Shown here piece by piece: positions 1 through 4,247 of a stretch of 5,042 nt of DNA (positions are counted from its first letter, which is position 1; every line of letters begins with the position of its first letter). The stretch lies in assembly GCA_038245435.1 (NCBI GenBank), contig JBBRSL010000043.1, forward strand, positions 1 to 5,042. Direction: 5' to 3'. The translations under genes and the position numbers were made by a program. Under the pieces are notes generated by a model. The model saw only the letters and a program-made list of their open reading frames with translations. It ran no database searches and had not been told where the DNA came from. Source of the stretch: JBBRSL01 sp038245435 (GTDB lineage Bacteria > Patescibacteriota > Saccharimonadia > Saccharimonadales > CAIOMD01).

Positions 1-30
1 AAAAATAACCCCTTCATTGGCGTTATTTTT
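1..30 (-). terminator. Intrinsic terminator of the small membrane protein gene
   Basis: The arms AAAAATAAC and GTTATTTTT are perfectly complementary (9 bp). After one mismatch, two more G-C pairs close a loop of about six bases. On the minus strand the hairpin starts inside the TAA stop of the upstream gene and ends in five T, as expected of a Rho-independent terminator. The flanking A and T runs are symmetric, so it could also stop transcripts entering from the left of the window. Confidence 0.7.
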
Positions 31-377
31 TAGCTTGTGCTCGTAACAAATAGCGCTAAAGCCACATTCGCAATACTTAAGCCGCATATCGCAAAATAAA
101 AACTGTTTGAAAGTTTCTTGCGGCCTAAGATTATAAGGAGCAAAATAACGGTTAAAATTGTCATTTTTGCGCCAACGATACCCATTCGTAATTGCTCATC
201 ATTTGCCTGTACAAGCCCAACGAGCATAAGCCCTGTTACGAGCTGAGTAAGCGCTCCGTGTAGCATAAAAGGCGTGATAGATTTTGTCTTTTCTTTAACT
301 TGCGCAAGACTGCCCCCGACCAAACTCGCCATGCCAAGTAGATGAAAAAATAAAGTGATTGTAATTGCTATTTCCAT
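30..377 (-). CDS. Small four-helix integral membrane protein, function unknown
   Basis: A 115-residue, very hydrophobic protein with four predicted membrane segments at about residues 3-25, 37-57, 66-84 and 92-112, joined by short polar loops. Visible features are His12 in helix 1 (context FFHLLG), a Gly-Gly pair at 21-22, His40 at the head of helix 2 followed by a TG motif, Lys71 in helix 3, a basic RKK loop at 86-88, and an AN pair in helix 4. The overall pattern resembles small membrane proteins common in Actinobacteria, but I cannot name a family. The two His residues near the membrane could bind heme or metal; this is speculation. I chose the ATG at 377. An in-frame ATG at 428 lies directly in the tail of the L25 terminator, would add a non-hydrophobic stretch, and would leave no room for a promoter. 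No Shine-Dalgarno site precedes 377, but a promoter-like sequence puts the transcription start on the ATG itself. The gene ends in a strong terminator, so it is probably monocistronic. Confidence 0.8.
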   Translation of the reverse strand: MEIAITITLFFHLLGMASLVGGSLAQVKEKTKSITPFMLHGALTQLVTGLMLVGLVQANDEQLRMGIVGAKMTILTVILLLIILGRKKLSNSFYFAICGLSIANVALALFVTSTS

Positions 378-383
378 GCATGT

Positions 384-411
384 ATTGAACCATAAGCATC
401 TTAAATCGCAA
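384..411 (-). promoter_or_regulatory. Probable promoter for a leaderless mRNA of the 115-aa membrane protein
   Basis: On the minus strand, TTGCGA (406-411) and TTCAAT (384-389) are separated by 16 bp. The -10 box is preceded by TGG, an extended -10 arrangement. Counting seven bases on from the -10 box puts the transcription start on the A of the ATG at 377. This agrees with the absence of a Shine-Dalgarno site. Confidence 0.4.
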
Positions 412-430
412 ACACCTTGCCTCCACATAG

Positions 431-460
431 TAATAGAGCCTCAGTCCGGAGGCTCTATTA
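431..460 (-). terminator. Hairpin terminator downstream of the L25 gene
   Basis: A perfect 12-bp stem (TAATAGAGCCTC at 431-442, complement at 449-460) with a 6-base loop lies 16 bp beyond the L25 stop codon. The T-rich stretch after it on the minus strand is short and interrupted, so it may be leaky. It separates L25 from the membrane protein gene at 30-377. Confidence 0.65.
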
Positions 461-476
461 TACCTAACAGAAAGGC

Positions 477-1103
477 TTAGCTTTCTTCTTTTGCTTCTTC
501 GGCTGGAGCCTCTGGAGCTGCTTCTTCGGCTGCTTCTTCAGATTCTTGGGCAGGTGTTTCTTCAACGATAGCGACAACAAGCTCTGGGTCGGTCAAAATA
601 ACGACGCCTGCCTGGACCGTAATGTCAGATACGCTCAACTTATCGCCAAGCTCACTCAAACTTTCGATGTTCAAGCTTACACTGTCTGGCAAGTCTTTTG
701 GCAATGCTTCAAGCTTAACGTGATCAAGCTGCTTAAGAACAAGCATTGATTTCTTTTGTGCAGGAGCATCACCTTCGAGGTGTATAGGCACTTCAGTTTC
801 AACTTTTACGTTTTTATCAATTGTGCCAAAAACCACGTGTCGAAGCGTGTGCTTTTTTGGGTCAAAATCAACTTCTTTAATAATCGTAAGGTACTTTGTT
901 GTACCAATCGTAATATGCACTGGATGGTGCTTACCAGCTGCTTGGTACACTTTTACGAGTTCGATATACGCGCCACTTGTAGGTATAGAGTCTTTACCCG
1001 ATGCGTGAATAACTGTTGGTACTCTACCTTCGCGCTTTAATTTTCCAAGGCCTTTGCCTACTTGTTCGCGCGTGCTAAGCACTAAACTAATGTCATCACT
1101 CAT
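477..1103 (-). CDS. rplY: Large-subunit ribosomal protein L25, long CTC/TL5 type
   Basis: L25 binds 5S rRNA in the large ribosomal subunit. The long form, with a second beta domain, is called CTC or TL5 and is linked to general stress in some bacteria. This 208-residue protein has the expected order. An N-terminal RNA-binding domain spans about 1-93, including the KREGRVPTVIHASG stretch at 23-36 that matches the family's RxLRxxGxIPAVxYG motif. A C-terminal TL5 domain spans about 98-185 and opens with VEVPIHLEGD-like residues (TEVPIHLEGD at 103-112). A Glu/Ala-rich acidic tail spans 182-208, as often seen in this family. The start at 1103 is fixed by AAAGGAG five bases upstream (1109-1115). 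A promoter lies just upstream and a hairpin terminator just downstream, so the gene looks monocistronic. The family call is firm; stress regulation here is not shown. Confidence 0.93.
   Translation of the reverse strand: MSDDISLVLSTREQVGKGLGKLKREGRVPTVIHASGKDSIPTSGAYIELVKVYQAAGKHHPVHITIGTTKYLTIIKEVDFDPKKHTLRHVVFGTIDKNVKVETEVPIHLEGDAPAQKKSMLVLKQLDHVKLEALPKDLPDSVSLNIESLSELGDKLSVSDITVQAGVVILTDPELVVAIVEETPAQESEEAAEEAAPEAPAEEAKEES
493..539 (-). repeat. Short tandem-like repeats coding the acidic tail of L25
   Basis: The 13-mer GCTTCTTCGGCTG occurs at 493-505 and again at 520-532, followed by a partial third copy (GCTTCTTC, 532-539). In the L25 frame these encode the repeated Ala-Glu-Glu units of the tail. 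Such repeats can expand or shrink by slippage, so tail length may differ among relatives. Confidence 0.6.
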
Positions 1104-1108
1104 AATTA

Positions 1109-1115
1109 CTCCTTT
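1109..1115 (-). promoter_or_regulatory. Ribosome binding site of L25
   Basis: AAAGGAG on the minus strand, five bases before the ATG, is a strong Shine-Dalgarno match and decides the start of the L25 gene. The ten bases GGAGTAATTA that run from this site into the start codon are exactly complementary to the 3' arm of the upstream terminator (1223-1232 on the plus strand). Confidence 0.8.
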
Positions 1116-1127
1116 GTATGTGCTACA

Positions 1128-1156
1128 AGTATGGCCTTAAAAACTGTATTAGGCAA
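1128..1156 (-). promoter_or_regulatory. Probable promoter of the L25 gene
   Basis: TTGCCT (1151-1156) and CATACT (1128-1133) on the minus strand are 17 bp apart. The predicted start near 1121 gives a leader of about 18 bases that just contains the ribosome binding site. The site lies between the upstream terminator and the gene, where a promoter would be needed. Confidence 0.45.
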
Positions 1157-1198
1157 CTATGCAAGATTATGCGCAGCCTTGAAAGATTATTCGAAATT

Positions 1199-1235
1199 AA
1201 AAATCGGAGTAATTAGTTCGCCTAATTACTCCGAT
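1199..1235 (-). terminator. Strong intrinsic terminator of the lysine-rich peptide gene
   Basis: A perfect 14-bp stem (1203-1216 with 1222-1235) and a five-base loop are followed on the minus strand by TTTTT, starting within the last stem base and running to 1199. The plus strand has no T run, so it works for the minus strand only. It lies 16 bp after the TAG stop of the 22-codon gene. This is good evidence that a discrete transcript ends here, since no other minus-strand gene lies between it and typA. Confidence 0.85.
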
Positions 1236-1251
1236 AAACCACTGCTCACAA

Positions 1252-1320
1252 CTAAACCTTTGGTACTTTTGCCTTTTTTGGTTTTTTGACTGCTTTTTTC
1301 TTATCTTGACCTTTTGACAT
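1252..1320 (-). CDS. Proposed 22-residue lysine-rich small protein, function unknown
   Basis: A short reading frame begins MSKGQDKKK, continues with AVKKPKKAKVPKV and then TAG. Ten of its 22 residues are Lys, and it carries three Val and two Pro; Asp6 is the only acidic residue. It has no hydrophobic segment, so it is expected to be a soluble, disordered, nucleic-acid- or ribosome-binding type of peptide; that role is inference from composition. Support for it being a gene is contextual. GGAGG sits four bases upstream of the ATG (1325-1329), a promoter-like pair lies at 1349-1377, and a strong terminator follows the stop after 16 bp. Without this gene, the promoter-to-terminator unit between L25 and typA would be unexplained. 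The alternative is a small RNA transcript carrying an incidental frame. It is transcribed divergently from typA across a shared palindrome. Confidence 0.62.
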   Translation of the reverse strand: MSKGQDKKKAVKKPKKAKVPKV

Positions 1321-1324
1321 GTTT

Positions 1325-1329
1325 CCTCC
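1325..1329 (-). promoter_or_regulatory. Ribosome binding site of the 22-residue protein
   Basis: GGAGG on the minus strand lies four bases before the ATG at 1320. It is one of the best Shine-Dalgarno matches in the window and is the main reason to believe that this tiny frame is translated. Confidence 0.7.
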
Positions 1330-1348
1330 AATTTTCTTATACGTAACC

Positions 1349-1377
1349 AGTATGCGCGTATTTCATTAACAACGCTA
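1349..1377 (-). promoter_or_regulatory. Possible promoter of the 22-residue protein gene
   Basis: On the minus strand CATACT (1349-1354), the same -10 sequence as proposed for L25, lies 17 bp from TAGCGT (1372-1377). The -35 box is a poor match to TTGACA and is part of the palindrome at 1371-1382. The predicted start near 1342 gives a leader of about 22 bases containing GGAGG. Confidence 0.35.
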
Positions 1378-1382
1378 GCGTT
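1371..1382. promoter_or_regulatory. Perfect 12-bp palindrome between divergent promoters, operator candidate
   Basis: AACGCTAGCGTT is its own reverse complement. Its two halves supply TAGCGT to each strand, 17 bp from the -10 box of typA on one side and of the small peptide gene on the other. It could be a binding site for a dimeric regulator, or simply a shared promoter core. No regulator gene is visible in the window. Confidence 0.4.
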
Positions 1383-1404
1383 TTATGCCCATATCTGTTA
1401 CAAT
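1376..1404 (+). promoter_or_regulatory. Probable typA promoter, extended -10 type
   Basis: TACAAT (1399-1404) is preceded by TGT, giving the extended -10 form TGnTACAAT. The -35 position, 17 bp upstream, holds TAGCGT (1376-1381), a weak box. Transcription would start near 1411, giving a leader of about 50 nt. Confidence 0.5.
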
Positions 1405-1410
1405 GGCTTC

Positions 1411-1460
1411 AAGTAAGGGCCGAAAACGGCCTATTTTATTGCAAAGAAAGTACTAAAGAC
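1411..1460 (+). promoter_or_regulatory. typA leader with terminator-like hairpin
   Basis: GGCCG (1418-1422), AAAA, CGGCC (1427-1431) form a five-pair GC stem, six with a G-U pair, followed by TATTTTATT (1432-1440). In an RNA this looks like a short intrinsic terminator lying wholly inside the predicted typA leader. No clear Shine-Dalgarno sequence is seen before the ATG at 1461. The element could be an attenuator, a 5' stabilising hairpin, or chance. Confidence 0.35.
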
Positions 1461-3281
1461 ATGCACACACCCGACAAAATTAGAAATATTGCTGTAATTG
1501 CTCACGTCGACCATGGCAAAACAACGCTAGTAGACGGCCTACTAAAGCAATCCCACACCTTCCGTGATAACCAAGCCGAAATGAGCCAAAGCCTCATTAT
1601 GGATAGTGGCGACCAAGAAAAAGAACGTGGTATTACGATTACCGCCAAGTTAACCGCTGTGCACCATGGTGATTACCGCATTAATATTATTGATACTCCT
1701 GGTCACGCCGATTTTAGTGGCGAAGTTGAGCGTACTTTGAATATGGCTGATGGTTGCTTGCTGATTGTCGACGCCCAAGAAGGCCCAATGCCACAAACAA
1801 AATTTGTACTTACAAAATCTTTAGCGCTTGGCCTTAAACCAATTGTTGTGATCAACAAAATCGACAAACTCGGCCGTCGCCTTGCTGAAGTTGAAGATGA
1901 ACTCGCTAACCTCTTTTTAGAACTGGCAGTCCATGAAGACCAACTCCACTACCCTATTTACTATGCTATTGGCCGCGAAGGCAAAGCATGGGAAAAACTA
2001 CCCGAAGACAGTAGTGCTGCAGCAGATTTGACGCCAATTTTTGATGCAATTATCAACGAAGTCCCTGCTCCAAATGTCGAACCAGATATGCCATTCCAAA
2101 TGCTTGTTACGGCACTTGCTTGGGACAACTTTCAGGGTAAGTTTGCGATTGGCCGCATCAATCGCGGTAGCGTCGTGCCCGGAACACCCGTAACTCTTTG
2201 CAAAAAAGATGGCACACAGACAAAAGCCAAGATTGAAAAGATATATGAAAGCCAAGGTCTCGCTAAAAATGAGATAGCCGAAGGGATCGCAGGTGACCTC
2301 GTCAGCCTTACCGGTATTGCAGACGCTAAAATCGGTGAGACTATTGCAGATTACGATAAACCTGAAGCACTTCCGGTACTTGAAGTCGAAGCCCCAACTC
2401 TACAGATTTACCTAGGGCCAAATACCAGCCCTCTCAAAGGCCAAGAAGGTGAATTTAGCACCTCTCGCCAAATCGGTGATCGATTGCAAAAAGAACTCGA
2501 AATTAACATCGGTCTTAGGGTTGAACCATCAGACATTGGCTATTTAGTCTCTGGCCGTGGAGAACTTCACTTAAGCGTTCTAATCGAAACAATGCGCCGC
2601 GAAGGCTATGAGTTCGAAGTGGGCCGCCCACAAGTCGTTACCCGAGTTGTTGATGGCGTCGAAGAAGAGCCAATCGAAGAACTTATCATTGAAGTCCCTG
2701 CCGAGCACGTAGGTTCTGTACAAATGGAACTGGGTGCACGACGCGCTGAACTTAAAGAACAGTTTACTACTAGTGGTGGTGCAACAAAGCTCGTCTACGA
2801 ACTACCAACTCGAGCCTTGCTTGGCCTGCGAAATACCTTACTGACCGCCACTAAGGGCACTATCATCATGAACAGCCTTGCCGCTGGCTACCAAAAACGC
2901 GGCACTGACCTTAAGCAACTCCGTAGTGGTGTACTTATCGCCTGGGAAACTGGCGTAGCTACACCATATTCACTCCAAACCGCTCAAGAGCGTGGCACCT
3001 GCTATATCGATGCTGGTACAAAAGTTTACGCTGGGCAAATTGTCGGCCTCAACAAACGAGCAGAAGACATGGATATCAACATCGTCAAAGAAAAGCAGCT
3101 TACAAACATGCGAAGCTCTTCATCAGATGGAGTCGTACAGCTCACCCCACCAGTTATTTTCAGCCTCGAAGAATGCCTCGACTTTATCGAAAACGATGAA
3201 CTACTCGAAGTTACCCCTAAGTCACTGCGCCTACGTAAAAAAGAACTCGACCCAAACAAGCGCAAGCGTCGAGCAAAGTAG
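1461..3281 (+). CDS. typA: Ribosome-associated translational GTPase TypA/BipA
   Basis: TypA (BipA) is an EF-G-like GTPase that binds 70S ribosomes and helps large-subunit assembly and translation under cold and other stress. The 606-residue protein is full length for the family. The GTPase domain carries G1 AHVDHGKTT at 14-22, G2 RGIT at 56-59, G3 DTPGH at 78-82 and G4 NKID at 132-135. A beta-barrel domain II follows (about 210-300), then an EF-G III-like domain (about 310-385), an EF-G V-like domain (about 400-480) and the TypA-specific C-terminal domain. That last domain has RGTCYIDAGTKVYAGQIVG, LTNMRSSSSD and EVTPKSLRLRK. The position of the G5 motif reads YAIGREG rather than the usual SAL-type sequence. 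The basic tail (RKRRAK) fits rRNA contact. The ATG at 1461 leads directly into KIRNIAVIAHVDHGK, the usual family start. It is read divergently from the small peptide gene. Confidence 0.98.
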   Translation: MHTPDKIRNIAVIAHVDHGKTTLVDGLLKQSHTFRDNQAEMSQSLIMDSGDQEKERGITITAKLTAVHHGDYRINIIDTPGHADFSGEVERTLNMADGCLLIVDAQEGPMPQTKFVLTKSLALGLKPIVVINKIDKLGRRLAEVEDELANLFLELAVHEDQLHYPIYYAIGREGKAWEKLPEDSSAAADLTPIFDAIINEVPAPNVEPDMPFQMLVTALAWDNFQGKFAIGRINRGSVVPGTPVTLCKKDGTQTKAKIEKIYESQGLAKNEIAEGIAGDLVSLTGIADAKIGETIADYDKPEALPVLEVEAPTLQIYLGPNTSPLKGQEGEFSTSRQIGDRLQKELEINIGLRVEPSDIGYLVSGRGELHLSVLIETMRREGYEFEVGRPQVVTRVVDGVEEEPIEELIIEVPAEHVGSVQMELGARRAELKEQFTTSGGATKLVYELPTRALLGLRNTLLTATKGTIIMNSLAAGYQKRGTDLKQLRSGVLIAWETGVATPYSLQTAQERGTCYIDAGTKVYAGQIVGLNKRAEDMDINIVKEKQLTNMRSSSSDGVVQLTPPVIFSLEECLDFIENDELLEVTPKSLRLRKKELDPNKRKRRAK

Positions 3282-3293
3282 CCTATGCAACAT

Positions 3294-3327
3294 AAGTAGT
3301 ATTTCGTTTAAATACGATATACTACTT
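3294..3327. promoter_or_regulatory. 34-bp imperfect dyad after typA covering the next promoter
   Basis: AAGTAGTAT (3294-3302) pairs perfectly with ATACTACTT (3319-3327). After one T/T mismatch, TCGT pairs with ACGA around a six-base loop. It begins 12 bp after the typA stop and covers the -10 box of the following gene. It has no T run, so it is a poor Rho-independent terminator; an operator or an mRNA 3'-end stabiliser is more likely. Confidence 0.45.
3318..3323 (+). promoter_or_regulatory. -10 box for a leaderless mRNA of the channel-like gene
   Basis: TATACT is a good -10 hexamer, and seven bases downstream is exactly the A of the ATG at 3330. No Shine-Dalgarno sequence exists between typA and this ATG. 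No convincing -35 box is visible; the region is occupied by the dyad at 3294-3327. Confidence 0.5.
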
Positions 3328-3329
3328 GC

Positions 3330-3983
3330 ATGCGGCGATTAGCCCACATTCACCATAAAATAAACAAAAATTCCGAGCCAATTTGGCATATTCAAATTGC
3401 CATTATTACGGTAATTGTTCTGCAATTATTACTCGATAACAGCTTGAGCGCCTGGCCAAAATTTATTGTCGCCGGTATCGAGCTTTTCTTGCTCGTAGTG
3501 CTGATGTTCGTCGCTCAAAGCGCTATCAGCCTCAGCTTACGTCGTACATTTGCAATATTACTAATCGCGCTCATCACTGCTGGTAATATAATTTCTTTAT
3601 TCTTAGTTATATCGAGCTTGATTCACGACTCGAGCGCTTTTACTGGCGCTAGTTTGCTTATATCGGCATTCTCAATCTTTGTCACAAATATTATTGTCTT
3701 TGGCTTGTGGTACTGGGAAATGGAATTTAAACGCACTGATAAACCCCAAGATTTTATATTCCCCCAAGAAAATGGGCCTGAATATCTCGGGCTACACAAC
3801 GTTGGCTGGCGACCACAGTTCTTTGACTACCTTTACTTATCTGCCGTAAACGCTATGTCTTTTAGCCCAACCGATACCGTCCCGATAACGCACCGCGCAA
3901 AAGGACTTATGGCGTTACAATCAATGATTTCGCTTATTATCGTCGTACTAGTCACCGCTCGCGCGGTAACTATTATTGGTTAG
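3330..3983 (+). CDS. Integral membrane protein with a potassium-channel-like pore region lacking the GYG filter
   Basis: A 217-residue protein with a short basic N-terminus (MRRLAHIHHK) and predicted membrane helices at about 20-37, 44-62, 73-98 and 107-128. A polar loop follows (131-163), then a re-entrant-looking segment (165-177) and a last helix at about 192-215. The segment DYLYLSAVNAMSFSPTDTVP (166-185), followed by ITHRAKGLMALQS and a hydrophobic helix ending in TARAV, follows the layout of two-helix K+ channel pores (YFS..T.TTVGYGD..P.t..). SPTDT replaces the selectivity filter, so potassium selectivity is not supported. I recall similar uncharacterised membrane proteins with an FSPTDxxP motif in Actinobacteria, from memory only. 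Transport or channel activity is inference. No Shine-Dalgarno site is present and the -10 box suggests a leaderless mRNA. Its last 36 bp overlap the end of the opposing protease gene. Confidence 0.85.
   Translation: MRRLAHIHHKINKNSEPIWHIQIAIITVIVLQLLLDNSLSAWPKFIVAGIELFLLVVLMFVAQSAISLSLRRTFAILLIALITAGNIISLFLVISSLIHDSSAFTGASLLISAFSIFVTNIIVFGLWYWEMEFKRTDKPQDFIFPQENGPEYLGLHNVGWRPQFFDYLYLSAVNAMSFSPTDTVPITHRAKGLMALQSMISLIIVVLVTARAVTIIG
3948..3983. other. Tail-to-tail coding overlap of the channel-like gene and sodX
   Basis: The TAG at 3981-3983 on the plus strand and the TAG at 3950-3948 on the minus strand leave 36 bp coding on both strands. No terminator hairpin with a T run is visible between the genes, so the two transcripts probably overlap further. 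Confidence 0.8.
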
Positions 3984-4247
3984 TCGAGGCCAAACCACTC
4001 GGCCCGAAATCGCTCCACGCAGTACAGCGCCTTTCGTACGACTATCACTGCTATGGCGTGTATTATCGCCAACTAAAAAATATGCATTATTTTCAATACA
4101 AGCAATCCGTTTCACCACCGGGCGGCCATTAAGCTCTGCGACTACAACATCGCCAACTTTCAATTGCCTGGCTTTAACAACTAAAATAACCACCCCCGCG
4201 CTCAGTGTTGGCAACATACTATCGCCTACAACTCGCCGTAAAAACAT
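3948..4247 (-). CDS. sodX: Nickel superoxide dismutase maturation protease (S24/S26 signal-peptidase fold)
   Basis: A 99-residue protease of the LexA/signal-peptidase fold. Ser10 in GDSMLPTL is the expected nucleophile and Lys46 in RPVVKRI the expected general base. VGDVVV (31-36), VGDN (59-62), DSR (68-70) and ISGRVVWP (80-87) are further family landmarks. It lacks an N-terminal membrane anchor, unlike secretory signal peptidases, so it should act in the cytoplasm. Its position right after sodN identifies the likely substrate: the short leader of SodN, which must be removed before nickel binds the new N-terminal His. Its ATG overlaps the sodN stop by one base (TAATG) with no good ribosome binding site of its own, pointing to translational coupling. 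The last ten or so residues extend past the usual domain end and are encoded in the overlap with the opposing gene. Without sodN next to it, it could only be called a S24-type peptidase. Confidence 0.87.
   Translation of the reverse strand: MFLRRVVGDSMLPTLSAGVVILVVKARQLKVGDVVVAELNGRPVVKRIACIENNAYFLVGDNTRHSSDSRTKGAVLRGAISGRVVWPRLTNNSYRASGD

Noticed and set aside
51..58. AGCGCT-type palindrome near the left edge as a second copy of the typA palindrome
   Set aside because: It shares only a short GC-rich core with the 1371-1382 site, lies inside a coding region and is not near a promoter.
378..428. In-frame upstream ATG at 428 for the 115-residue membrane protein, giving 132 residues
   Set aside because: The extra 17 residues are not part of the hydrophobic pattern. 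The ATG lies in the tail of the L25 terminator, and the promoter-like boxes lie inside the extension. GGAGG at 420-424 has no in-frame start codon at a suitable distance.
546..1040. Open frames on the plus strand opposite the L25 gene
   Set aside because: They are Cys- and aromatic-rich translations of the complement of a well-recognised ribosomal protein gene, with no family likeness and no ribosome binding sites.
1998..2255. Open frame on the minus strand inside typA
   Set aside because: It lies wholly opposite the conserved GTPase and beta-barrel coding region and shows no domain features of its own.
3978..4012. tRNA-like stretch on the minus strand (GGCCGAGTGGTTTGGCC resembles a Ser/Leu tRNA D arm)
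   Set aside because: There is no T-arm GGTTCGAATCC, no acceptor pairing and no anticodon stem. The bases encode the SGRVVWP end of the SodX protease.
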